NCBI RefSeq assembly: GCF_000955975.1
Contig: NZ_JYJF01000013.1
Coordinates: 22,961 to 86,960 of the forward strand
Direction: 5' to 3'
Source: Saccharothrix sp. ST-888
Lineage (GTDB): Bacteria > Actinomycetota > Actinomycetes > Streptomycetales > Streptomycetaceae
DNA: 64,000 nucleotides
The notes beneath the pieces are model-generated. The model made no database searches. It saw only the letters and a list, made by a program, of their open reading frames with translations, and had not been told where the DNA came from. Positions 44,717-52,704 of the stretch are shown here, one piece after another. The stretch's first letter is position 1; every line of letters starts with the position of its first letter. The translations under genes and the position numbers were made by a program.

Positions 44717-45399
44717 GGGCTGGTCTCCTTGGGGGCGTACCGGAGCAGAACGACATCGCCCACCGTACGCGCCTCGATCAGCCGCATCCGCCGGGTGGGA
44801 CCGCCGGGGTAGGCGGCCGGACCGGCGAAGCGGGGTGCGTCGGGCTGGCCGACCAGCAACGGGGCGACGGCGAGCTGCAGTTCGTCGGCGAGCCCCTGGG
44901 CGAGGAACTGGGTGTGCACGCTGCCGCCGCCCTCGACCATCAACCGCCCGATGCCGCGCGCCCCCAGGTCGTCCAGGACGGCGCCGAGGTCCACCTCGGT
45001 GCCGAGGCCGACGACCTCCGCCAGCCCGGCCAGCTCCGACCGCAGCCCGGCAGCCGCCGCTTGCGCGGTGTACGCGAGCTTCGCGCCGCCGGTGTGCCAG
45101 AAGACGAGGTCGGCGCCGAGCGTCCCGCTCGCGGTGAGGGTCACCTTGAGCGGGTACTCGGGCTTCCCGGCGGCGGTCCGGGCGGCGCGCCGGGTCGCGG
45201 AGTTGACGAGCAGTCGGGGGTTGTCCCGGCGCAGGGTGTTGCCGCCGACCAGGATGGCGTCGCAGCCGGCCCGCAGCTCGTCCACCCGGTCGAAGTCGGC
45301 CGGGTTGGAGAGCAGCAGTCGGTCGGGCGAGGCGTCGTCGAGGAAGCCGTCGACGGACATCGCGGCGCTCAGCAGGACGTACGGGCGGCGTGCGGCCAC
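44713..45399 (-). CDS. RibD C-terminal (DHFR-fold) reductase protein
   Basis: 228 residues. LSAAMSVDGFLDDAS, DAILVGGNTLRRDNPRL and RLMVEGGGSVHTQFLAQGL are the RibD_C/DHFR-like motifs for NADPH-dependent reduction of the ribosylamino-pyrimidine intermediate. In typical RibD the deaminase is N-terminal and the reductase C-terminal in one chain; here they are separate genes with the reductase first. GTG 45399 is used, with GGA nine bases upstream. An involvement in a riboflavin- or deazaflavin-like side pathway is possible. Confidence 0.82.
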   Translation of the reverse strand: MAARRPYVLLSAAMSVDGFLDDASPDRLLLSNPADFDRVDELRAGCDAILVGGNTLRRDNPRLLVNSATRRAARTAAGKPEYPLKVTLTASGTLGADLVFWHTGGAKLAYTAQAAAAGLRSELAGLAEVVGLGTEVDLGAVLDDLGARGIGRLMVEGGGSVHTQFLAQGLADELQLAVAPLLVGQPDAPRFAGPAAYPGGPTRRMRLIEARTVGDVVLLRYAPKETSP

Positions 45400-45621
45400 A
45401 GGTGGTCCGTTTCTCTCGGGGTTGTCGCAGGGCGTCGGAGGATATCCGGCGGACGTGCCAAGGGGGACGGTGCCACGGTACGGCCCGAGATGTGCGGTCC
45501 GCCCGTCGGCTGTCCGCCCGTCAGGTGTTCGTCCGACAGTCCGGCGTCGTACGAGTGGAGTTCGCCGGGCGGACCGAGCCTGGTCCGGTCCACGTACGCT
45601 CCGGCAATCGAAGGGCCCGCC

Positions 45622-47001
45622 GTGCTCCGTCCTCGTTCGCTCGCGCTCAGCGCCGCCGCATTCACCCTGGCCGCCGTCCCCGTGCTGTCGGCGGGCTCGG
45701 CCGGTGCGGCGGGCTACGGCACACCCACCATCGCGCTCTCGGCCGGCTATCTCTCCGGCGCCGTCGGCGCGACCGGCGACCCGACCGTCACCGTGACGGT
45801 GGCGCAGAGCGGGGCCGACGCCTCGGCGCTCACCGTGGCCGCGTCGGCGAGCAGCAGGTCCTCGGTCGCCAAGGCCGGCGACGTCACCGTGACCGGCAGC
45901 GGCGCAACCCGCACGCTCGCGGTGGCGGCACGCGGCCAGGGCTACACCGACCTCACCGTGAAGGTCACCGGCGCGGGCGGCCGGACGGCGACCAGGACCC
46001 TGCACTACGCGGCCTCGGCCGCGGTCCAGCACACGGCGGACAGCCGCTACCTCACCGGTTCCAGCGACGCCTCGGCGGCGGTGGACGTGGGCGGTGGCTA
46101 CGTCGTGGTCGCGGACGACGAGTCCAACGTGCTGCGCCTGTACGACCGCAACGCCTCCGGCGCACCGGTGCGGACCTGGGACTTCTCCGCCGCGATCGGG
46201 GTCTCCTCCGAGATCGACATCGAGGCCGGGGCCCGGGTCGGCAACACCGTCTACTGGACGGGCTCGCTCGGCAACAACAAGGACGGCAAGCTCAAGCCGG
46301 ACCGCTCGACCCTGTTCACCACCACCGTCACCGGTTCGGGCGCCAACACCCAGCTCACGCTGGGCGGTTCGTACGGGGGGCTGCGGGACGACCTGATCGC
46401 CTGGGACAAGGCCAACGGCAACCGCTACGGCTTCGCAGCGGGAGCGGCCGCCGGTCAGGTGCCCAAGCAGATCGACGGGTTCAACGTCGAGGGCCTGGAG
46501 TTCGCGCCGGGGAGCACCACCGCGGCGTACATCGGCTTCCGCGCGCCCCTGGTGCCGCCCGCGAACGGGGGCAAGGCGCTGCTGGTCCCGGTCACCAACA
46601 TCGACCGCCTGCCGGGCGGTTCGGCGCACGCGAGCTTCGGCCCCCCGATCTCGCTGGACCTGGGCGGGCTGTCCGTCCGGGACATCCGCAAGAACGCCGC
46701 CGACCAGTACCTGATCGTGGCCGGCTCCTGGGCAGCCGACGACAACTCCGACCCGTACGCGCTCTACCGCTGGACCGGCCGTCCCGCCGACGCCCCGGTC
46801 AAGCTGCTGGACCTGCCGACCAGCGACCCGGGCGGCTGGGAGTCCGTGGTGGACGTGCCCGACCTGACGGCTCCGGGCGCCCGGGTGCAGCTGATCACCG
46901 ACGACGGCTCCGCCGACCTCTACGGCGACGGCACGGAGGCCAAGGACCTCGGCCACCCGGAGTGGAAGAAGTCCCGCTCCACCTGGTTCACCCTCAACTG
47001 A
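45622..47001 (+). CDS. Secreted beta-propeller-like protein (DUF3616-like)
   Basis: 459 residues. A Sec signal peptide (1-29, VPVLSAGSAGAAG) is followed by an Ig-like beta domain rich in Ala/Thr/Val (about 30-140), then a propeller-like region with SDASAAVDVGGGYVVVADDESNVLRLYD, EIDIEAGARVGNTVYWTGSLGN (key parts) and WESVVDVPDL. The second part resembles DUF3616. An extracellular binding or enzymatic role is likely but not defined. GTG 45622 follows CGAAGGG. It converges on the PPOX-fold gene. Confidence 0.72.
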   Translation: MLRPRSLALSAAAFTLAAVPVLSAGSAGAAGYGTPTIALSAGYLSGAVGATGDPTVTVTVAQSGADASALTVAASASSRSSVAKAGDVTVTGSGATRTLAVAARGQGYTDLTVKVTGAGGRTATRTLHYAASAAVQHTADSRYLTGSSDASAAVDVGGGYVVVADDESNVLRLYDRNASGAPVRTWDFSAAIGVSSEIDIEAGARVGNTVYWTGSLGNNKDGKLKPDRSTLFTTTVTGSGANTQLTLGGSYGGLRDDLIAWDKANGNRYGFAAGAAAGQVPKQIDGFNVEGLEFAPGSTTAAYIGFRAPLVPPANGGKALLVPVTNIDRLPGGSAHASFGPPISLDLGGLSVRDIRKNAADQYLIVAGSWAADDNSDPYALYRWTGRPADAPVKLLDLPTSDPGGWESVVDVPDLTAPGARVQLITDDGSADLYGDGTEAKDLGHPEWKKSRSTWFTLN

Positions 47002-47015
47002 CCAGATACCAGGGC

Positions 47016-47060
47016 GAAGTCCCCGGAGGCGCGCGGCTCCCGCGCCCCTCCGGGGACTTC
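47016..47060. terminator. Bidirectional terminator
   Basis: A perfect 14-bp stem (47016-47029 with 47047-47060) with a GC-rich apex, between convergent stops at 47001 and 47074. Confidence 0.75.
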
Positions 47061-47073
47061 GTGCTGGGGATCC

Positions 47074-47658
47074 TTAGGCGGCCCGGGGCGGGACCGGCAG
47101 CGGGAGGCCGGGCAGTCCGTCGATGCTGGTGGCGATGTGCTCCTTGCCCTCGCAGTACGCCGAGAACTCCTCCTCACCCTTCCGCTCGAAGAACTCGGAG
47201 TGCAGGCTGCGCTCCTCGCGGTAGTCCATGAACGGGACCGCGAAGCCGCAGGAGTCGCTCACCCGCTCGGCCCGTACCAGCACGATCGCGCGCAGCCCGG
47301 CCCCGTCCACGGACGGGTCGAAGTGCGCCAGCAGGCTGCCGAAGCGCGGGTCGTCGCGGAAGACCGCCTCGCCCTGCCCGTGCACCCGTACCACCGTGGG
47401 CGGTCCGGTGAAGGCGCACCACATCAGTGTGATCCGCCCGTTCTCCCGCAGGTGGGCGATGGTCTCGGCATGGCTGCCGCCGAAGTCCAGGTAGGCCAGG
47501 GTCAGCTCGTCCAGCACGGCGAGCGTCCCGGAGCGGCCCTTGGGGGAGAGGTTGACGTGGCCGTCCCCGGCCAGCGGGGCGGTGGCGGTGAAGAAGACCG
47601 GCTGACTCTCGATGAAGGTCCGCAGGCGGCCGTCGATGCGTTCGTAGGTCTTTCCCAT
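47074..47658 (-). CDS. Pyridoxamine 5'-phosphate oxidase-fold protein
   Basis: 194 residues, split-barrel FMN-binding fold. FIESQPVFFTATAPL, GHVNLSPKGRSG, AYLDFGGSHAETIAHL and ENGRITLMWCAFTGPP are shared by a PPOX subgroup of actinobacterial flavin- or F420-dependent oxidoreductases. It is not a true PdxH, since the C-terminal substrate-binding segment differs. Start ATG 47658 (MGKTYERIDGRL) has CGAGGG just upstream. Divergent from a methyltransferase gene. Confidence 0.82.
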   Translation of the reverse strand: MGKTYERIDGRLRTFIESQPVFFTATAPLAGDGHVNLSPKGRSGTLAVLDELTLAYLDFGGSHAETIAHLRENGRITLMWCAFTGPPTVVRVHGQGEAVFRDDPRFGSLLAHFDPSVDGAGLRAIVLVRAERVSDSCGFAVPFMDYREERSLHSEFFERKGEEEFSAYCEGKEHIATSIDGLPGLPLPVPPRAA

Positions 47659-47794
47659 GCCCTCGATTGTGGCGAGCACGGCCGGGGGGAGTGAAGCCGA
47701 CAGGTCAAACGTCTTGACATACGGGACACATCTTCTCGTTCTGTGAGACGTCTGCGTGCTCTCGTCGGTGTTGTCGACATGAGGGGAGCACGTG

Positions 47795-48607
47795 ATGACA
47801 GGGCATCGGACCGTCTACACCCACGGGCACCAGGAGCCGGTGCTGCGCTCGCACCGGTCCCGTACGGCGGCCAACTCGGCCGCCTACCTGCTGTCCGAAC
47901 TGCGGCCGGGGCAGGCCGTGCTGGACGTCGGCTGCGGTCCCGGCACGATCACCGCGGACCTGGCCGAACTGGTCGGCCCGACCGGCCGGGTGGTCGCCGT
48001 GGACACCTCCGCCGAGGTGCTGGAGCAGGCCGCCGCGTACGTGGCCGGGCGGGGCCTGGCCAATGTGGTGTTCGAGCCGGCCGACGTGCACCGACTGCGG
48101 CACCGGGACGGCGAGTTCGACGTCGTGCACGCCCACCAGGTGCTGCAGCACGTCGCCGACCCGGTGGCCGCGCTGCGCGAGATGTGCCGGGTCACCGCAC
48201 CCGGCGGGGTGGTCGCGGCCCGGGACTCCGACTACGCCGCGATGACCTGGTACCCCGAACTGCCCGAGCTGGCCGAGTGGATGGCGCTGTACCAGCGGAT
48301 CGCCCGGGCCAACGGCGGCGAACCGGACGCCGGCCGGCGGCTGCTGTCCTGGGCGCACGCGGCCGGCCTGGAGCAGGTCCGGGTCACCTCGGGCACCTGG
48401 ACGTACGCCACACCCGAGGAGCGGGCGTTCTGGGGCGGCCTGTGGGCGGACCGCACGGTCGGGACCGCCTTCGCCGAGAGCGCCACCACCCGGGGGTACG
48501 CCGAGCCGGCCGACCTGGAGCGGATCGCGGCGGGCTGGCGCTCCTGGGCCGCCGAGCCGGACGGCTGGTTCGCGGTCCTGCACGGGGAACTGCTGGCCCG
48601 GGTCTGA
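47795..48607 (+). CDS. Class I SAM-dependent methyltransferase (UbiE/COQ5-like)
   Basis: 270 residues. Motif I VLDVGCGPGTITADLAEL, VVAVDTSAEVLEQA (motif II), FDVVHAHQVLQHVADP (motif IV region) and APGGVVAARDSDYAAM are well conserved. The long C-terminal part with WYPELPELAEWMALY and WTYATPEERAFWGGLWADR is seen in small-molecule methyltransferases of Streptomyces. ATG 47795 lies six bases after GGGGAG; GTG 47792 is the alternative. Substrate unknown. Confidence 0.85.
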   Translation: MTGHRTVYTHGHQEPVLRSHRSRTAANSAAYLLSELRPGQAVLDVGCGPGTITADLAELVGPTGRVVAVDTSAEVLEQAAAYVAGRGLANVVFEPADVHRLRHRDGEFDVVHAHQVLQHVADPVAALREMCRVTAPGGVVAARDSDYAAMTWYPELPELAEWMALYQRIARANGGEPDAGRRLLSWAHAAGLEQVRVTSGTWTYATPEERAFWGGLWADRTVGTAFAESATTRGYAEPADLERIAAGWRSWAAEPDGWFAVLHGELLARV

Positions 48608-48646
48608 CGGCCGCCGGGTCCCCCGATCGGGTCCGGCGGCGGCCGT
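48607..48646 (+). terminator. Probable terminator of the methyltransferase gene
   Basis: ACGGCCGCCG (48607-48616) pairs with CGGCGGCCGT (48637-48646), beginning at the stop codon. The apex contains further GC pairing. Confidence 0.55.
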
Positions 48647-48843
48647 CCCGTACGGCTTTCGAGTGGTGCGGGCCCCGGCCGGCCGTGTCGGCCGCCGAAC
48701 GGGTCGGGGAGCCGCGCCTTACCTGGTGTTAACCGCACCCGCATCCGCCGGAATCAGGCCGCGGGTAGCGTCGGTGGCCGTACCAGGCCCCGGCCCGTCC
48801 CCCACCGGGCCGGGGCCAGTACGGCCCGGCTACCGTGCACGGT

Positions 48844-48996
48844 GTGGAGACGTACCGGGTGATGCGCCAGGACGACAACGGCAACCGCTCCGAGGTCGCC
48901 GGCGGCCTCGGGCGCGCCGAGGCCGAGGCGCTGGCGGCGGAGTTCGAGGCTCGCGGCCACAAGCAGCTGTACTGGACCGAGGCCGAGCCCGCATAG
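48844..48996 (+). CDS. Small SPOR-like domain protein
   Basis: 50 residues, too short for most gene finders: VETYRVMRQDDNGNRSEVAGG then AEAEALAAEFEARGHKQLYW. The RQDDNGNR...RGHKQLYW pattern matches the ~60-residue SPOR-domain proteins found in many Streptomyces genomes. SPOR domains bind denuded glycan strands, but this one has no signal or membrane segment, so the role is unclear. GTG 48844 seems leaderless (TACCGT ends seven bases upstream). It stops ten bases before the NUDIX gene, so the two are probably one transcript. Confidence 0.75.
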   Translation: METYRVMRQDDNGNRSEVAGGLGRAEAEALAAEFEARGHKQLYWTEAEPA

Positions 48997-49006
48997 GGTC
49001 TGAAGC

Positions 49007-49402
49007 ATGGAGAACCGGATCGTCGTCGGCGGCGCCCTCATCCACCGGGGCCGGGTCCTGGCCGCCAGGCGCAGCGCGCCGCCCGAGGTGGCGGGGTACT
49101 GGGAGTTCCCGGGCGGCAAGGCCGAGCCGGGGGAGAGCCAGGAGCAGGCGCTGGAGCGCGAACTGCACGAGGAGCTCGGGGTGCGCGCCCGCGCACTGCG
49201 TCAGCTGCCCGGCCGGTGGCCGATCCGGCCCGGCCTTGAACTGCGCATCTGGGCCGCCGAACTGCTCTCCGGCGACCCGCAGCCGCTGGAGGACCACTCC
49301 GAGCTGCGCTGGCTCGGCCCGGCCGAGCTCACCGAGGTGGACTGGCTGGAGCACGACCGCGAGGTCCTGCCGCACGTCGCCCTGCTGCTCGCACAGTCCT
49401 GA
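49007..49402 (+). CDS. NUDIX hydrolase, MutT-like
   Basis: 131 residues. The Nudix box GX5EX7REUXEEXGU is complete (about residues 36-58; EFPGGKAEPGES then ERELHEELGV). It has the (d)CTP pyrophosphohydrolase/MutT arrangement with VVGGALIHRGRVLAARR at the N-terminus and ELRWLGPAELTEVDW near the C-terminus. It probably hydrolyses oxidised or non-canonical nucleoside triphosphates. ATG 49007 follows AGGG within the end of the SPOR-like gene. Confidence 0.92.
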   Translation: MENRIVVGGALIHRGRVLAARRSAPPEVAGYWEFPGGKAEPGESQEQALERELHEELGVRARALRQLPGRWPIRPGLELRIWAAELLSGDPQPLEDHSELRWLGPAELTEVDWLEHDREVLPHVALLLAQS

Positions 49403-49601
49403 CCGGCGGGTCTCCTCGCAGTCGGTGAGCCGCTCGGGCGGGCCAATCCTAAAGACGACCCGGCTGCCCGGGATACGCTGGCAGAGTGGTGGGTATGTCA
49501 CTGTTCGGCAGCATTCGTCACCATAGGTGAGATGACACCCCGCCATCCCGTACCCCGGTGGTCCGCCGAGGTGCACAGCCCGAGAGCCGGAGGCCCCGTC
49601 C

Positions 49602-52409
49602 GTGTCGAGTACGGGTAACGGCGGGGGAGCACGGCAAGGCCAGGAGCTCCCCCGACGTGGTCCGCTGCGCGCGGCCGGCCCCGTCCCGGGCGCTGTCCCG
49701 GGTGCCGCCGCGGGCGGTACGGGCCGGGGGCTCGGCGGTGCCGCCGCCCGTGCCCGGCTGCGCCGCCGGATGCCGCCGCCCGCCGCCGCGCCGCAGGGCG
49801 TATCGCAGGACCAGCCGCCGGAGGCCCCCGATCCCGCCCGCCGACGGGTGGCCGCGCCCGGTGCGCCCACCTCGCGCGGGCGTCCGACCGCGCCGTTCCC
49901 CGGCTCCGGCACGCCGGCTGCCGCGCGGTTCGGCCAGCACACCGAGGGCAGTCTGTTCGACGTGGTGAAGGTGGCCATCGCGATCCTGGACACCTCGGGC
50001 CGGGTGGTGCTGTGGAGCCCGGCCGCCGAGGAGCTGCTCGGCTGGCCGAGCGAGCTCCTGGTCGGCCGTCGGGTCGGCGAGCTGGTGGGCGGCGAGGGGG
50101 CCGCCGACCGCACCCTGGCGGCGATCGAGGAGACCGTGCGCAACGGCAGCTGGCACGGGCTGACCGAGCTGCGCCACCGGGAGGGCGGACTGGTCGGGGT
50201 CGAGGCCCGGATCTCGCTGCTGGTGGACGGGGACGGGACGCCGTTCCTCCAGGTCGCGCTCGCCGACGCCGGCATGCTCCAGGCGGTCGAGCGCGACCTG
50301 GCGGTACGGGACGCGCTGTTCGAGCAGTCCCCGCTCGGCATCGCGGTCCTCGACACCGACCTGCGCTACACCGCCGTCAACCACACCCTCGCCGAGATGA
50401 ACGGCGTGGCCGCGGAGGAGCACGTGGGCCGCACCACCGGTGAGACCCTCCCGGAGCGCGCCGCCGACGAGATCACCACCATCCAGCGGCAGGTGCTGGC
50501 CACCGGCGAGCCGGTCGTCGACGTCACCCTCGCCGCCCCGATGACGGCCCGCGCGGGCTTCCGGTCCATCTCGTACAGCCGGATGACGGACCGCTCGGGC
50601 CGGGTGCTCGGCATCTCGGGCACGGTGATGGACGTGACCGAGCGCTACCGCGCGGTGTCCAAGGTCGAGCACGCCCGGCGCAGGCTCTCGCTGCTCAACG
50701 AGTTCGGATCCCGGGTCGGCGACCTGCTGGACGCCGCCCGGATCGCCCAGGAGCTGGCCGGTGCGGTGGTCCCCCGGCTGGCCGACTACTCCGCCGTGAT
50801 CCTGCTCCAGGCGGTGGCCCACGGCGACGACCTGCCCCGGCACGGCCACGACCGGCGGACCTCGCTGCTCCAGCTCGGCACCGCCTCGGTCCAGGACGGC
50901 CCCGAGGTCGAGACGATGCTCCGCCGGGGCGCCAGGATCACCTTCTCCGAGGACTCCGCCTTCGGCCGGGTGCTGCGCAGCGGCGTACCCGAACTGCTCT
51001 CCGGCCCGGACGAGCTGAGCGACCTCTCCTACCCCGGCGATCCGAAGGTGCAGGCGGCGCACGACCTGGGCGTGCACTCCCGGCTGGTGGTGCCGCTGCG
51101 CGCCCGGGGCATCGTGATCGGCCTGCTGGTGGTGAGCCGGGCGGGCTACCGGGAGGGCTTCGACCGGGACGACCTGGCGTTCACCGTGGAGCTCGCCGAC
51201 CGGGCGGGCAGCTCGCTGGACAACGCCCGCCTGTACGCGCGCGAGCGCACCGCGGCCCTCACCCTGCAGCGCACCCTGCTGCCCCAGCAGGTCCCGCAGC
51301 CCGCCGGGATCGAGGTCGCCTACCGGTACGTGCCGGGCAGCAGCGGCACCGAGGTGGGCGGCGACTGGTTCGACGTCATCCCGCTGCCGGGCGAGCGGAC
51401 GGCGCTGGTGGTCGGCGACGTGATGGGCCACGGTCTGCGGGCCGCGGCCACGATGGGCCGGCTGCGCACCGCCGTACGCACCCTGGCCGGCCTCGACCTG
51501 CCGCCCGAGGTGCTGCTGCGGCACGTCAACGAGCTGGCCGACGACCTGGCCCAGGGGCCGGACGAGGCGCTGCTGGCCACCTGCGTGTACGCGGTCTTCG
51601 ACCCGGCGACCGGGCGGCTGACGGCCACCAAGGCCGGGCACATCCCGCCGGTCCTGATCGTCCCCAAGGAGCCGACCGAGGAGGCCGCCCGGATCGGCAG
51701 CCCGCTGCCGGGCGGCGCCGGCCAGGTGGTGGACCTGCCCTCCGGTGCGCCGCTCGGGGTCGGCGGAGTCCCGTTCGAGTCGATCGAGCTGGAGATCCCC
51801 GAGGGCAGTCTGCTGGCGCTGTGCACGGACGGGCTGGTGGAGTCCAGGGACAAGGACCTCGACGTCGGCCTCGGCCGGCTGATCAGCGTGCTCGAACAAC
51901 CCTACGCATCCATCCAACAGGCGTGCGAGGCGGTCCTGGCCACCATGGAGCAGGGCCGCGAGCCGGACGACGTCGCGCTGCTGCTGGCCCGACTCGGCCG
52001 GGGTCAGACCGGTACGCCGACGGCCGGCTGGACGCTGCCCGCCGAGCCGACCGCGGTCTCCCGGGCCCGCCGCCTGGTGCGCGGCACGCTGGCCGACTGG
52101 TCCGTCGAGGGGCTCACGGACACCGCCGAACTGCTGGTCAGCGAGCTGGTGACGAACTCGGTCCGCTACGCCAGCGCCCCGATCGGGGTCCGGCTGACCC
52201 TGGGCGACACCCTGCTGGTGGAGATCTCCGACCCGCTGCCCGACCCGCCGCGCGAGCGCCACGCGGCCGAGGCCGACGAGGGCGGCCGGGGCCTGGAGCT
52301 GGTGGGCCGCCTCGCGCTGCGCTGGGGCGCCCGCACGGAGGGCATGGGAAAGGTGGTCTGGTTCGAACTGGCGACGGACGGTTCCGATCAGAGTGAGACA
52401 TTCGGGTAG
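49602..52409 (+). CDS. PAS-PAS-GAF-SpoIIE phosphatase-HATPase regulator
   Basis: 935 residues. A disordered Pro/Ala/Arg-rich N-terminus (about 1-110) precedes PAS domain 1 (about 115-225), PAS 2 (about 230-350, EQSPLGIAVLDTDLRY), GAF (about 365-535), SpoIIE PP2C domain (about 550-790, TEVGGDWFDVIPL, GDVMGHGLRAAAT, PDDVALLLA) and HATPase_c (about 810-925, ELLVSELVTNSVRY, DEGGRGLELV). It probably acts both as a phosphatase on anti-anti-sigma factors and as a switch kinase in sigma-B-like cascades. GTG 49602 has GGAGG eight bases upstream. Tandem with a paralogue. Confidence 0.92.
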   Translation: MSSTGNGGGARQGQELPRRGPLRAAGPVPGAVPGAAAGGTGRGLGGAAARARLRRRMPPPAAAPQGVSQDQPPEAPDPARRRVAAPGAPTSRGRPTAPFPGSGTPAAARFGQHTEGSLFDVVKVAIAILDTSGRVVLWSPAAEELLGWPSELLVGRRVGELVGGEGAADRTLAAIEETVRNGSWHGLTELRHREGGLVGVEARISLLVDGDGTPFLQVALADAGMLQAVERDLAVRDALFEQSPLGIAVLDTDLRYTAVNHTLAEMNGVAAEEHVGRTTGETLPERAADEITTIQRQVLATGEPVVDVTLAAPMTARAGFRSISYSRMTDRSGRVLGISGTVMDVTERYRAVSKVEHARRRLSLLNEFGSRVGDLLDAARIAQELAGAVVPRLADYSAVILLQAVAHGDDLPRHGHDRRTSLLQLGTASVQDGPEVETMLRRGARITFSEDSAFGRVLRSGVPELLSGPDELSDLSYPGDPKVQAAHDLGVHSRLVVPLRARGIVIGLLVVSRAGYREGFDRDDLAFTVELADRAGSSLDNARLYARERTAALTLQRTLLPQQVPQPAGIEVAYRYVPGSSGTEVGGDWFDVIPLPGERTALVVGDVMGHGLRAAATMGRLRTAVRTLAGLDLPPEVLLRHVNELADDLAQGPDEALLATCVYAVFDPATGRLTATKAGHIPPVLIVPKEPTEEAARIGSPLPGGAGQVVDLPSGAPLGVGGVPFESIELEIPEGSLLALCTDGLVESRDKDLDVGLGRLISVLEQPYASIQQACEAVLATMEQGREPDDVALLLARLGRGQTGTPTAGWTLPAEPTAVSRARRLVRGTLADWSVEGLTDTAELLVSELVTNSVRYASAPIGVRLTLGDTLLVEISDPLPDPPRERHAAEADEGGRGLELVGRLALRWGARTEGMGKVVWFELATDGSDQSETFG

Positions 52410-52704
52410 CCGGATGTTCACCGTCGCCACCGGCCGTTCAGCAATGCGCCGGCGTACGCCACAACTCGGCATGATCTTGTCGTATCTGAGCGGCATTCAG
52501 GTCGGATAAGCTCAACGCGCTTGACCCGGGCGTGCTGATTCGGCTGGGCTGCCTGGTTCGAACAGCCGCCGCCGGGTAAGGACCCGGGGCGGGGCCGCCC
52601 TTGATTCGATGTTGTGATGTCCGGGGCGTGTGCGCTTGCCCCCGGATGATGAATACTCGGTCTTCTCGACATCCGGATGGCCACGGGTTGGAGGGGTCGG
52701 TCCG

